This document shows positions 17,533 through 26,102 of a stretch of DNA of 64,000 nt, one piece after another. Source of the DNA: Bacillus sp. FJAT-49711 (GTDB lineage Bacteria > Bacillota > Bacilli > Bacillales > Bacillaceae_C); NCBI RefSeq assembly GCF_018343715.1, contig NZ_JAGYPL010000002.1, forward strand, positions 310,001-374,000, given 5' to 3'. The position numbers were made by a program, and so were the translations under genes. The stretch's first letter is position 1. The number at the start of each line of letters is the position of its first letter. The notes under the pieces were generated by a model. That model was not told the origin of the DNA. It did not search any database and saw only the letters and a program-made list of their open reading frames with translations.

Positions 17533-18039
17533 ATGGCCGTTCGTGAAGATAAAAAAGAACTGATATTGGATAAAGCTGTAGGTATTTTTGCAGAGAATGG
17601 ATATTACAAGGCAACGACAGCTCTTATCGCAAAAGCAGCAGGAGTTACACAACCATATGTATTTCACTTCTTTAAAAATAAAGAAGAACTTTTTATTGCC
17701 GTTATTGATCGGGCAACTAAGAGAATTTATGAAGCTTTTTCAGGGGTGGATGCACCTTCGGATCGATTAATGGATACGATGGGTCATGCATTCCTGGATA
17801 TAATGAAAACACATAAAGATGAAATCATTTTAGTTATGCAGTCTCATGCCATTTCAGAACCAGAAATTCGTGACCACGTTAAGGAGAAATTTCGGATAGT
17901 TCATGAATTAGTTGCTGAAAAGTTAAAAAGAGCAGGAAGTCCAAACCCAGAAGCTGGTGCAAGTCAGTTTTTGGGCACTGGATTTTTGATTACGGTCGCA
18001 GAGGTTTTGGAATTACCACAATTGCTTTGTTTTGAATAG
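17533..18039 (+). CDS. TetR-family transcriptional regulator
   Basis: 168 residues. The HTH is textbook (AVGIFAENGYYKATTALIAK, AGVTQPYVFHFFKNKEELF), followed by a short helical ligand domain. ATG 17533 is chosen, 9 nt after AAAGAGAG; a TTG at 17524 is in frame but too close. A near-identical 24-nt operator lies before this gene and before the membrane protein behind it, and no other gene in the window has the site. The regulator and the membrane protein thus look like a two-gene module. Confidence 0.85.
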   Translation: MAVREDKKELILDKAVGIFAENGYYKATTALIAKAAGVTQPYVFHFFKNKEELFIAVIDRATKRIYEAFSGVDAPSDRLMDTMGHAFLDIMKTHKDEIILVMQSHAISEPEIRDHVKEKFRIVHELVAEKLKRAGSPNPEAGASQFLGTGFLITVAEVLELPQLLCFE

Positions 18040-18050
18040 AGGAATGAATG

Positions 18051-18077
18051 AAGGCAGAATGAATCTGTCTTTTTTCA
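18051..18077 (+). terminator. Short intrinsic terminator
   Basis: AGGCAGA and TCTGTCT (one G-T pair) close a 5-nt loop, followed by TTTTT. It separates the TetR gene from the membrane protein gene, which has its own operator. Confidence 0.65.
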
Positions 18078-18083
18078 CACTAT

Positions 18084-18107
18084 GTTATTTATTGATTGAT
18101 AAATAAA
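18084..18107. promoter_or_regulatory. Second copy of the TetR operator
   Basis: Read on the minus strand this is TTTATTTAT-CAATCA-ATAAATAAC, differing at two of 24 positions from the site at 17490-17513. It lies 21 nt before the start codon of the membrane protein gene. Confidence 0.7.
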
Positions 18108-18128
18108 CGCAAAGGGGATTGATGTAAA

Positions 18129-19013
18129 ATGAAGATCGTTTCAAAATTCATTAATAAGTTATTCTCAGAAGAATGGTTATTAGTCATGATGGGAATGATA
18201 GGTTTTTTGCTCGCTGCAATCTGTGCCATTTATGTTGCTGTATATGGAGGTGAGATTCTTCCGGAAGGAAATGTGGAGAGTGCATTTTCCTTTAATGCTG
18301 CAATTGCTATTTTTATATTGTCCATCGCTGCTTTTTTGCCGATATCTGGGTTAAGTGATCGTAGTCGAAAGAGAATTCGATGGGGATTTGCTGCTACCAT
18401 TCTAATCTTTTATGGGATTGAAACAATACAGCATTTTCGAGGTATTAATCCAAGATTCACCCAAGTTGGAACGATTACAGATATAGTTGTTGGGATTTTC
18501 TTCGGATTGATATCATTGGTGCTGATTGCTTTGACGGTATTTGTCGCCCTTTCATTTTTTCAAAAAAGGAATGTGATCAAACATCCATTTCTCATACTAA
18601 GCATACGCTATGCTTTTCTTTCGACGATGATCTCTTTCGCTGCAGGCATTTTCATGTCCGTTCTTCAAAGTCGCTACACTGGGCAAGCTGGAAATTTCAT
18701 CGTTTTACATGGACTAGGATTTCATGCATTGCAGACATTACCAGTATTAGGTTGGTTAATTGAACAAGCAGAATCCAATGAGAAGCGAGCCCGTGCACTT
18801 CTCCACATAGGCAGCGTGTCTTGGTTGATTTCCATTGTCTTTATCGGGATACAAACAATTCTCGGACGTACAGCTTTTGAAATAAGTTTATTGCCAATTC
18901 TTGCAGTAATTGCCTTATTAGGTTGGTTTGCAGCGTTAATCGTTTCTTATTTGCATGTACGAAAATGCATCTTCTCAAAAGGTAATCAAGCAGTAATAAA
19001 TCTAGATGTATAA
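18129..19013 (+). CDS. Polytopic membrane protein of unknown function, TetR-controlled
   Basis: 294 residues with about eight predicted membrane helices. It has small loops and no recognisable nucleotide-binding, transporter or enzyme motif. His residues lie in or near helices in two segments, YGIETIQHFRGINPRF (~residues 98-113) and VLHGLGFHALQTLPVLGW (~196-213). Pairs of His within helices can be heme ligands, so a membrane b-type cytochrome-like protein or an intramembrane sensor are both possible. Its upstream operator matches that of the preceding TetR gene. Confidence 0.7.
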   Translation: MKIVSKFINKLFSEEWLLVMMGMIGFLLAAICAIYVAVYGGEILPEGNVESAFSFNAAIAIFILSIAAFLPISGLSDRSRKRIRWGFAATILIFYGIETIQHFRGINPRFTQVGTITDIVVGIFFGLISLVLIALTVFVALSFFQKRNVIKHPFLILSIRYAFLSTMISFAAGIFMSVLQSRYTGQAGNFIVLHGLGFHALQTLPVLGWLIEQAESNEKRARALLHIGSVSWLISIVFIGIQTILGRTAFEISLLPILAVIALLGWFAALIVSYLHVRKCIFSKGNQAVINLDV

Positions 19014-19147
19014 ATAATATTGCAATGGCAATCATTTCTCCCTTATTCCCACTCCGTCATTGTTTCGCTATAATAGGAAAGTATGTTGAATAATCATAGA
19101 TGATATTTTCATTTGATATAAGCGAAATATTCTAGGAGGGACCTATA

Positions 19148-20542
19148 TTGACGAATATAAAAGGAGAGAGCTTTGTTGCCGACATACATCAATTAGATGT
19201 AAAAGGTTCGGGACAGGCGGTCGTTTGGCGAGAAAACGAACATGGGAATTCCAAGAAATTAAAATTAACGATTCCGTACGCTCTTCCAGGTGAAAAAGTG
19301 AGTGTCACCGTGGAGCGACCGTGGGTAAGAAGATGGAGAGCGAAGCCGGAAGAAATTTTGCAGTCTCATCCCGAAAGAATAGATCCTGTCTGCCCCCATT
19401 TTCAAAAATGTGGCGGATGTGTTTGGCAGCATTGGGACTACTCTGGTCAATTGAAACAAAAAACGAATCATGTAAAACAAGCAATTGAAGCACAAGGGTT
19501 TGACCCTTCCCTCGTTCAAGATACTGTAGGGATGGAGGACCCGTGGCATTACCGCAATAAAATGGAATTTACGTTTTCGCCAGATGGAACACTTGGTTTA
19601 CATGAACAAGGAAATTTTCGCAGTATTATTTCATTAGAAACATGTCTTATTGCCGGTAAAGAAATGGTTGAAGCGGCCATGGAGGTTGCAAAGTGGGCGC
19701 TTGAACACAAATTGCCAGGTTATAATAAAGATACTCATGAAGGATTGCTACGTCATTTAATGGTTAGAGAGTCTTTTGCAACAGGTGAAATCATGCTAGC
19801 TTTATTTGCTACGGAAGCTCCTATTGCCCATCTAGAGCATGCCGTACACGACTTATCTAAAAGAATTGAGAAAAACTTCCCGAAAGTAAAAAGCTTATTA
19901 TGGCTCGAAAATACGGAATGGGCTGACCGGGCTCAAGCAGCAAAAACTCATATATTATCTGGCCGTGATTTTATATATGACGAGTTGATTGGATACCGTT
20001 ATCGTCTTTGGTTTGATACCTTTTTCCAAACGAACCCAACCCAAGCACAAAAATTAGTTGAAATTGCTTTAGAAATGGGGCAACCGAAAAAGACTGAAAA
20101 GATGATTGATCTTTTCTGTGGAGTTGGTACCTTCTCGCTTCCATTTGCAAGCCGGGTAGCTGAACTTGCCGGAATTGAAATCGTAGAAACTTCTATTGAA
20201 TCTGCAAAAAGAAATGCAGAGGATAATAACATCTCTAACACATATTTCTTAGCGAAAGATGCTAGGTTAGGAATCGACCAAGTATTAGAGACCTTTGGAA
20301 AACCTGAATTATTATTGCTCGACCCGCCTCGTTCCGGAGCTGGAGGAAAAGTAATGCGGAGAATTGGCCGATCCAAACCAGAGCGCATTGTCTATGTTTC
20401 TTGTAATCCAGATACGTTTGCAACAGATATTAAAGAACTTATCCCTTTTGGATATCAATTAGAAGTAGTTCAACCAGTAGATTTATTTCCTCATACGTAT
20501 CATGTTGAGTGTTGTGCATTGCTAACGTATGTTGGTGTCTAA
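19148..20542 (+). CDS. rlmCD: 23S rRNA (uracil-C5)-methyltransferase, RlmCD type (RumA family)
   Basis: 464 residues. Residues ~5-65 form a TRAM RNA-binding domain. The 4Fe-4S ligands appear in DPVCPHFQKCGGCVW and SLETC. The SAM site is MIDLFCGVGTFSLPFAS, then LLDPPRSGAG, with the catalytic Cys in VYVSCNPDTFATD. It methylates uridines in 23S rRNA; in B. subtilis one enzyme (YefA) makes both m5U747 and m5U1939. The TTG start at 19148 lies 7 nt after AGGAGGG. Bacillus genomes can carry a YfjO paralogue as well, so which paralogue this is remains uncertain. Confidence 0.9.
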   Translation: MTNIKGESFVADIHQLDVKGSGQAVVWRENEHGNSKKLKLTIPYALPGEKVSVTVERPWVRRWRAKPEEILQSHPERIDPVCPHFQKCGGCVWQHWDYSGQLKQKTNHVKQAIEAQGFDPSLVQDTVGMEDPWHYRNKMEFTFSPDGTLGLHEQGNFRSIISLETCLIAGKEMVEAAMEVAKWALEHKLPGYNKDTHEGLLRHLMVRESFATGEIMLALFATEAPIAHLEHAVHDLSKRIEKNFPKVKSLLWLENTEWADRAQAAKTHILSGRDFIYDELIGYRYRLWFDTFFQTNPTQAQKLVEIALEMGQPKKTEKMIDLFCGVGTFSLPFASRVAELAGIEIVETSIESAKRNAEDNNISNTYFLAKDARLGIDQVLETFGKPELLLLDPPRSGAGGKVMRRIGRSKPERIVYVSCNPDTFATDIKELIPFGYQLEVVQPVDLFPHTYHVECCALLTYVGV

Positions 20543-20827
20543 CTAATAAAATATCTTTAAATGCGACCCTAATTTCGTGAATATAAACTATTCCGATCTC
20601 TGGGTCCTTTTTTGTCCAACTCCATAATTTAGTGTTCCCTCATACACATTCCTAGAAAGATTTATTTTAAAACCAAAAAGTAGGCATTATTGCTTATAAG
20701 TGCTACAAATAAGGTTGTTTAAAAGGAATAATTGATTCATATAGAGAATGAAATAAAAATAAGAAGATGTCCTTGAGTTCAATGAAAGATTATATAAAAA
20801 GAAGAAAATTAGGAAGTGGGGGAGAAT
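20543..20827. other. Intergenic stretch with a possible terminator
   Basis: GACCC (about 20568) can pair with GGGTC (about 20607), followed by CTTTTTT, but the loop is over 30 nt, so this is a weak terminator for rlmCD. GTAGGCA...TGCTAC near 20685-20710 is another small inverted repeat. No gene is seen. The ribosome binding site of the next gene, GGAAGTGGGGGAG, ends it. Confidence 0.35.
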
Positions 20828-21325
20828 ATGGAATCTAAGCTAATTATCATACGAGGAAATTCGGGGAGTGGAAAAACAACGACAGCGAAAAGTCTTCAAA
20901 ATCATTTGGGACCAGGAACGCTTTTGGTTTCTCAAGATGTCGTTCGCCGTGAAATGTTGAAGGTTCACGACAGAGAAGGGAATCTTTCTATTGAGTTGAT
21001 TCGCCAAATTGCAGAGTATGGTAAAGATAAATGTGAATTTGTTATTGTGGAAGGAATTTTATATAAACATTATTATGGTGAAATGCTAAATAGCTTAATC
21101 CAGTTCTTTAACGAAAGGATATATACTTATTATTTTGATTTATCGTTTGAGGAAACGGTCATACGTCACAACTCTAGTTCGAAAAAAATGGAATTCGGAG
21201 AGGATTCTTTGCGTGCATGGTGGAATCCAAAGGATTATCTCGGTGTAGAAGGGGAAGTACTATTGACTAACGATATGTCACAAAATGAAGTATTAAAACT
21301 TATGTTACATCAACTCCAAGGGTAA
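20828..21325 (+). CDS. Small P-loop kinase-like ATPase
   Basis: 165 residues. A Walker A motif stands at the N-terminus (IIIRGNSGSGKTTTAKSL), then LLVSQDVVRREML, VIVEGILYKHYY and, late, DSLRAWWNPKDYLG. This layout matches small AAA/zeta-toxin-like or uridine-kinase-like phosphotransferases common in Bacillus. The substrate is unknown. ATG 20828 follows GTGGGGGAG, so the GTG at 20816 lies within the ribosome binding site. The next gene starts 60 nt later, so they may be co-transcribed. No antitoxin-like gene is adjacent, so a toxin role is not supported. Confidence 0.7.
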   Translation: MESKLIIIRGNSGSGKTTTAKSLQNHLGPGTLLVSQDVVRREMLKVHDREGNLSIELIRQIAEYGKDKCEFVIVEGILYKHYYGEMLNSLIQFFNERIYTYYFDLSFEETVIRHNSSSKKMEFGEDSLRAWWNPKDYLGVEGEVLLTNDMSQNEVLKLMLHQLQG

Positions 21326-21384
21326 TAGTGCTTGAGTGAAACATGCTATAATTGACAAAATTCCAAGTCTTGGAGGAGTTAAAG

Positions 21385-21840
21385 TTGAGTGGAAAAATAA
21401 TAGTTCGTCCTGCATTAAATGAAGACATGAATTCTTTATATATGCTTATGAGACAGTATATTGTAGATTTCTATCACCAGTCTGAACCGAATGAAAATGA
21501 TTTAAGGAACTTGATTCAACATTTATTGGATAATCCATCAAGTGGCCTTCAGTTTGTGGCTGAAGAAAATGAAAAAATAATAGGTTTTGCCACTTTGTAT
21601 TTTACTTTTAGTTCTTTAAAAGTAAAGAGACAAGCTATTTTAAATGACTTATTTGTTGCCCCGCAAGAAAGAGGGAAAAAAGTCGGTGAAAAGCTTTTCG
21701 AAACCTGCTTGGATTACATTCGAAAGAATCGTTTTGCATCAATGACTTGGGAAACAGCAAAAGACAATCTTATAGCGCAAACTCTCTACAATAAAATGGG
21801 CGGTAAACAATCTGAATGGTTAGGTTATGAAATTAGTTAG
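21385..21840 (+). CDS. GNAT-family N-acetyltransferase
   Basis: 151 residues. Acetyl-CoA-binding motif A is seen as LNDLFVAPQERGKKVGEKLF (R-G-x-x-V-G core), followed by SMTWETAKDNLIAQTLYNKMG, the usual C-terminal half with the conserved Tyr. The TTG at 21385 is preferred since TGGAGGAG lies 6 nt upstream; a TTG at 21352 precedes that site. The acceptor amine is unknown. Confidence 0.8.
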   Translation: MSGKIIVRPALNEDMNSLYMLMRQYIVDFYHQSEPNENDLRNLIQHLLDNPSSGLQFVAEENEKIIGFATLYFTFSSLKVKRQAILNDLFVAPQERGKKVGEKLFETCLDYIRKNRFASMTWETAKDNLIAQTLYNKMGGKQSEWLGYEIS

Positions 21841-21966
21841 AATGAAATATGCAAAGAAACGAATGTCATTTACGGGGTGCCATATACAGCACAATGTATG
21901 TTTGTTTGGAGAAAAGAAAATAATGAGTGCAAACTAATAAGAGAATATATCGAATTGGAGAGATGA
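21841..21966 (+). pseudogene. C-terminal remnant, possibly of a SnoaL/NTF2-like protein
   Basis: The frame that follows the GNAT stop continues as VIYGVPYTAQCMFVWRKE and ends at TGA 21964. It has no start codon or ribosome binding site of its own. The sequence resembles the last strands of NTF2/SnoaL-like small proteins. It looks like the tail of a gene whose 5' part was lost, and it ends exactly where the next gene begins. Confidence 0.4.
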
Positions 21967-22352
21967 TGAACATGCAAAAAGCTGTACCATATTTAATGTT
22001 TCAAGGAAATGGAGAAGAGGCAATTAATTTTTACATATCTATTTTTGAGGACGCGGAAATTACAAGTCTAAATCGTGAAGTTTCTGAAGGTAGTAATATG
22101 CAGGCTACATTTAAGATTAAAGACCAAGAATTCATGTGTCTTGATAGCACTATTAAACATGGGTTTACGTTTACACCTTCCTTTTCAATCTTTATTACTT
22201 GTGATACGGAAAGTGAATTGGACGAGCTATATGAAAAACTATTAGATGGCGGCGCCGCTTTAATGCCTTTAGGTGACTATGGATTTAGTAAGAAGTTTGC
22301 ATGGGTAAATGATAAATTCGGAGTTTCGTGGCAACTGAATCTTCCAAGTTAA
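21966..22352 (+). CDS. VOC-family protein of the PhnB type
   Basis: About 128 residues with the PhnB-like glyoxalase/bleomycin-resistance fold: AVPYLMFQGNGEEAINFYIS at the start, FSIFITCDTESELDELYEKL in the middle, and the conserved end YGFSKKFAWVNDKFGVSWQL. The usual metal ligands of true glyoxalases are not obvious, as is normal for PhnB-like members, so a catalytic activity cannot be given. Several in-frame ATGs (21963, 21966, 21972) follow GGAG, so the exact start is uncertain by three codons. Confidence 0.8.
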   Translation: MNMQKAVPYLMFQGNGEEAINFYISIFEDAEITSLNREVSEGSNMQATFKIKDQEFMCLDSTIKHGFTFTPSFSIFITCDTESELDELYEKLLDGGAALMPLGDYGFSKKFAWVNDKFGVSWQLNLPS

Positions 22353-22386
22353 TTCGCAGGCATTAGATCATACTACGGTAATACAT

Positions 22387-22415
22387 GTACCCAAGGATAT
22401 TAATTCCTTGGGTAC
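22387..22415. repeat. Perfect 11-bp inverted repeat
   Basis: GTACCCAAGGA and TCCTTGGGTAC enclose 7 nt. No T-run follows, so it is not a classical terminator, although it lies 35 nt after the VOC gene stop. It could act as an RNA 3'-end stabiliser or a binding site. Confidence 0.5.
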
Positions 22416-22499
22416 ATTGCTTGCACTACCATTATATGTTGGTTGGTATAATCCGATTTTTGAAAAGTTAAATGCAAAGGAAACAGTATACATAGATGT

Positions 22500-22540
22500 G
22501 AAAAAATCACCACATATATAATAGGTCGTGTGGTGATTCT
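22500..22540 (-). terminator. Terminator of the GH43 gene
   Basis: AATCACCACA (22505-22514) pairs with TGTGGTGATT (22529-22538). The A-run at 22500-22504 gives the U-tract on the minus strand. It follows the glycosidase stop by a few bases. Confidence 0.8.
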
Positions 22541-22544
22541 TGTA

Positions 22545-23525
22545 TTAAGAATCATATTCAATCGTTTGTATTGTGCCATCCTCATTATATTTAATTTCCG
22601 TATACTTAACACTGCGTTTATGGTTAACGCCGCCTGATAGAGAAGCATCATGATAAAATAAATACCATTTGCCGTGAAATTCAACAATCGAATGATGGGT
22701 TGTCCACCCCAGAACAGGGGTAAGAATAGTACCCTTATAGACAAAAGGTCCTTGTGGACTTTTACTCATCGCATAAGCGAGAAGATGGGTAGTCCCAGTG
22801 GAATAGGACAAATAATAATACCCGTTATATTTGTGAAGCCACGGGCCTTCGAAAAATCTTTTTTCCTCATCACCTGCAAGGATAGGATTTCCTTCCTCGT
22901 CAATAATGGAAATTTCTCGAGGCTTTTCTTTAAAAGAAAGCATATCATCATTTAGTTCGGCAAATATTGGACCTAATGCAGGTTCGGTTGGAGCTGGACC
23001 TTTTCCGTTAGGATCGAAGCTGCCTGTCTGCCATTTTTCCAACTGGCCTCCCCAAAGACCGCCAAAATACATATAAGCTCTATTATCCTCATCAACTAGT
23101 ACAGCAGGATCCATACTAAAACTACCTTGAATATAATTTTCTTGCGGAGTGAAAGGTCCAGCTGGATTAGAACTAGTAGCCACCCCAATTCGGAAAATTT
23201 CATCATGATCTTTCGCAGGAAAATATAAGTAATAAGTATTGTTCTTGAACGCAGCATCAGGCGCCCACATTTGTTGCTTTGCCCATGGAACATCCTTTAT
23301 ATGGAGAACTTCTCCATGGTCTATACAAGGGGAATCAAAATCTTCTAAAGATAATACGTGATAATCCTCCATGGCATATTGGTCGCCATTATCATTGGAA
23401 GGGCCATCGTGATCTAAATCATGAGATGGGTAAATATAAATTTTCCCATCAAATACATGGGCTGACGGGTCTGCAGTATAAATATGGTCAACTAACGGTT
23501 TATTCGCTTTTACTTTTTTCATCAT
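22545..23525 (-). CDS. Glycoside hydrolase family 43 (beta-xylosidase / alpha-L-arabinofuranosidase type)
   Basis: 326 residues without a signal peptide, so it acts on imported oligosaccharides. GH43 five-bladed propeller catalytic residues are visible: general base Asp in YTADPSAHVFDGKIY, the pKa-tuning Asp in GSFSMDPAVLVDEDN, and general acid Glu in RFFEGPWLHKYNGYYYL. The chain ends after the catalytic domain, with no C-terminal beta-sandwich. It is divergent from a sugar ABC importer, which suggests that its substrate is the imported sugar. A candidate cre site lies in the shared region. Xylosidase and arabinofuranosidase activities cannot be separated by sequence alone. Confidence 0.88.
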   Translation of the reverse strand: MMKKVKANKPLVDHIYTADPSAHVFDGKIYIYPSHDLDHDGPSNDNGDQYAMEDYHVLSLEDFDSPCIDHGEVLHIKDVPWAKQQMWAPDAAFKNNTYYLYFPAKDHDEIFRIGVATSSNPAGPFTPQENYIQGSFSMDPAVLVDEDNRAYMYFGGLWGGQLEKWQTGSFDPNGKGPAPTEPALGPIFAELNDDMLSFKEKPREISIIDEEGNPILAGDEEKRFFEGPWLHKYNGYYYLSYSTGTTHLLAYAMSKSPQGPFVYKGTILTPVLGWTTHHSIVEFHGKWYLFYHDASLSGGVNHKRSVKYTEIKYNEDGTIQTIEYDS

Positions 23526-23644
23526 TGTATACTCCTTCCTGGCATTCTACCATTCTAATTTGGCACAAGAAAATCCCTCAAATAAACTTTGTATAATGGC
23601 TAGACAAACTAACATAATATTATTATAATATGGAAAAAGGTAAA

Positions 23645-23658
23645 AGACAACGCTTACA
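23645..23658 (-). promoter_or_regulatory. Candidate cre site (CcpA) between GH43 and the ABC importer
   Basis: On the minus strand TGTAAGCGTTGTCT fits the catabolite-responsive consensus TGWAARCGYTWNCW with one mismatch. It sits between the divergent glycosidase and sugar importer, where glucose repression would be expected. Confidence 0.6.
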
Positions 23659-23742
23659 AAATGTTAGATATACATTATCTATCTTTTTAGGAGATTTAGA
23701 AGCATGCTTAAAAGTGACTTAAGCACCCTCCTGAGTATAAAA

Positions 23743-23786
23743 GTATACTAGTATACGGCTTATTAATTCATAAGTTTCTTATGAAT
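23743..23786. promoter_or_regulatory. Two palindromes in the promoter region of the sugar importer
   Basis: GTATACTAGTATAC (23743-23756) is a perfect palindrome, and ATTCATAAG-TTT-CTTATGAAT (23766-23786) is a perfect inverted repeat. Both lie 30-80 nt before the binding-protein gene. They may bind the regulator of this locus, which is not in the neighbourhood. Confidence 0.5.
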
Positions 23787-23818
23787 GAGATAAGAAAAAA
23801 AAGAAAAGGGGTAGTCAA

Positions 23819-25093
23819 ATGAAGAAGTTTGCGCAAATGCTTATCGTTTTGGTTTTAATCACCGGACTGGCAGCATGTTCCTCTTCTGGGTCTTCTGGCA
23901 AAGGCAGTTCTAAAGGAAAGGATGAAGAAATTGAATTAACGTTTTGGTTATGGCCGGGCATGGGGATGGATTCTTATATTAAACAATATGAAGAGGAGAA
24001 TCCTAATATTAAAATCAAAGTGCAGGAAACGGAATACTCTGATCACCACCAAAATTTACTTACCGTTTTAGCAGCCGGTTCGGGTGCACCAGATATTGCA
24101 GCAGTGGAATCTGGTTATATTGAAAGATTTAAAGAAAATAATCAACATTTTTATAATTTACTAGACTACGGTGCTGGAGATATTAAAAGTGATTATTTAG
24201 AATGGCGTTGGAAAGAAGCATCAACTAATGATGAGTCTGTTGTATTTGGGATTCCTACGGATGTAGGACCAATGGCCATGGCATATCGAATGGATATTTT
24301 TGAAGAGGCAGGACTCCCCACTACCCCTGATAAGGTTTCAGCACAAATGAGTACGTGGGAAGATTATATGGAAGCTGGAAAAAAATTAAAAGCAACCACA
24401 GGTAAAAATATGTTTAACCATGTAACTGATTTGTACGCGGCAGTTAGGGAACAAGGTGAAAAACAATATTTTGATGAAAACGGTGAATTAATTATTGAAG
24501 ATAGTGCTTTAATTAAGAGGGCATGGGATCTTTCGATTGAAGGTATTGAAATTCATAACAATACTCAAAGGGGAACGACTGAATGGTCTGCATCTCTAGC
24601 TGCTGGAGATTTTGCAACCGTTTTCCTTCCGCCGTGGATGCTTCAAAATATTAAAAATGATGCTCCTGATACTTCTGGATTGTGGAATATTGCCCTAATG
24701 CCAGGTGGTTCAGGCAACTGGGGTGGATCATTATTAACGCTTCCCAAGCAAGGAAAGCATCCTGAAGAGGCATATAAATTTATCACTTGGATTATGTCTC
24801 CAGAAATACAGTTGGAGATCTTTAAAGAAAAAGGGAACTTCCCTTCTACTCCAGCCATTTATGATACTGATGAGGTGCAAAACCTAAAAGATGAATTCTT
24901 TAATCGTGATGATTTAGGGGCGATTTTCTCTGAGGCGGCTAAATCAGTTAATTATGTTTACCGTGGGCCTATGACCGGGCCGATTAACACTATTATGGGA
25001 GATGCATTAATATCGGTAGCGGACAAACAAGCAACTGAGGAAGAAGCTTGGAAAAAAGCAATGGAAGAAGTTAAAAGGCAGGTTGGAAGATAA
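23819..25093 (+). CDS. Sugar ABC transporter substrate-binding lipoprotein (family 1)
   Basis: 424 residues. The signal peptide ends ITGLAAC with lipidated Cys20, followed by a Ser/Gly/Lys linker. The mature part has the extracellular solute-binding family 1 pattern: IELTFWLWPGMG, then YEEENPNIKIKVQET, GAPDIAAVESGYIERF, and TLPKQGKHPEEAYKFITWIM. It captures an oligosaccharide for the two permeases that follow. The divergent GH43 enzyme suggests arabino- or xylo-oligosaccharides, as in B. subtilis araN; the ligand itself is inference. Confidence 0.88.
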   Translation: MKKFAQMLIVLVLITGLAACSSSGSSGKGSSKGKDEEIELTFWLWPGMGMDSYIKQYEEENPNIKIKVQETEYSDHHQNLLTVLAAGSGAPDIAAVESGYIERFKENNQHFYNLLDYGAGDIKSDYLEWRWKEASTNDESVVFGIPTDVGPMAMAYRMDIFEEAGLPTTPDKVSAQMSTWEDYMEAGKKLKATTGKNMFNHVTDLYAAVREQGEKQYFDENGELIIEDSALIKRAWDLSIEGIEIHNNTQRGTTEWSASLAAGDFATVFLPPWMLQNIKNDAPDTSGLWNIALMPGGSGNWGGSLLTLPKQGKHPEEAYKFITWIMSPEIQLEIFKEKGNFPSTPAIYDTDEVQNLKDEFFNRDDLGAIFSEAAKSVNYVYRGPMTGPINTIMGDALISVADKQATEEEAWKKAMEEVKRQVGR

Positions 25094-25162
25094 TATTTAC
25101 CGAAGAGTAAGAGGTAAACTTTTTACCTCTTACTTCTACTCATAGTAGAGGGAGGTAACTAT

Positions 25163-26086
25163 GTGAATAAAGAGATCGAGATCAATAAGAACATAACTGT
25201 AAAAACAAAAAAATATAGTAAAAAATCCGCTGATCGATTATCAGGATATTTATTTATATCTCCATTTTTTATATTATTTGGTGTTTTCGGGGTGTTCCCA
25301 TTATTATTTACATCATTTCTATCATTTCATAAATGGGATATCTTAGGTGCGAAAGAGTTTATAGGCTTTCAAAATTATAAACTTTTATTTACTGATCCTT
25401 TATTTTGGAAAGCGTTGGGAAATACATTTAGCATTTGGGTACTATCCACAGTGCCGCAATTAATTGCTGCTTTAATTATTGCTTTTTTATTAAATCAAGC
25501 ATTTTTAAAGGCTAAGGATATTTTTAGACTAGGTATCTTTATGCCGAATATTACCTCAATCGTTGCTGTTGCTATTGTCTTTTCAGCAATGTTTGGTACA
25601 AAGTATGGGCTTGTAAACTATAGTCTTTCGTTTTTAGGGATTGATCCAATCAATTGGAGTGGCTCTTATTTGGGAACTCATGTAGTTATTTCAACAATGG
25701 TTATGTGGCGTTGGGTTGGCTACAATGCCATTATTTATTTATCTGGCCTGCAAGGCATTTCAAATGATTTATACGAGGCCGCTACGATTGATGGAGCAAA
25801 TAAGCTACAACAGCTCATTCATATTACGATTCCACTTTTGAGGCCGGTCATTATTTTTACGGTTCTTCAGTCTACCATCGGTGGTATGCAAATATTCACG
25901 GAACCGCTCTTATTCGGTAAAGGTGGAAGTAATCAAGGGTTAACCATAACCTTGTATTTATATGAAGAAGCCTTTACAAGATTCTCTTTTGGTTATGCTG
26001 CTGCTATAGCATGGATGCTATTCTTTATCATTATCATATTTTCACTCCTTAATATTTTCCTTACTAGAAAAATTAGATCGGCATAG
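25163..26086 (+). CDS. Sugar ABC transporter permease (MalF/AraP type)
   Basis: 307 residues with six helices. The EAA coupling loop is seen as LYEAATIDGANKLQQLIHITI (about residues 210-230), where the MsmX-type ATPase docks. The GTG start at 25163 follows GAGGGAGG; the overlapping ATG runs straight into TGA. It is followed after 16 nt by a second permease. No ATPase gene is in the cluster, as is common for Bacillus sugar importers that share MsmX. Confidence 0.9.
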   Translation: MNKEIEINKNITVKTKKYSKKSADRLSGYLFISPFFILFGVFGVFPLLFTSFLSFHKWDILGAKEFIGFQNYKLLFTDPLFWKALGNTFSIWVLSTVPQLIAALIIAFLLNQAFLKAKDIFRLGIFMPNITSIVAVAIVFSAMFGTKYGLVNYSLSFLGIDPINWSGSYLGTHVVISTMVMWRWVGYNAIIYLSGLQGISNDLYEAATIDGANKLQQLIHITIPLLRPVIIFTVLQSTIGGMQIFTEPLLFGKGGSNQGLTITLYLYEEAFTRFSFGYAAAIAWMLFFIIIIFSLLNIFLTRKIRSA

Positions 26087-26102
26087 TTGGGAGGTACATT
26101 AT

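Noticed and set aside
20828-21325. Zeta-type toxin of a toxin-antitoxin pair
   Set aside because: It has a P-loop kinase-like fold, but no epsilon-like antitoxin or small partner gene is adjacent.
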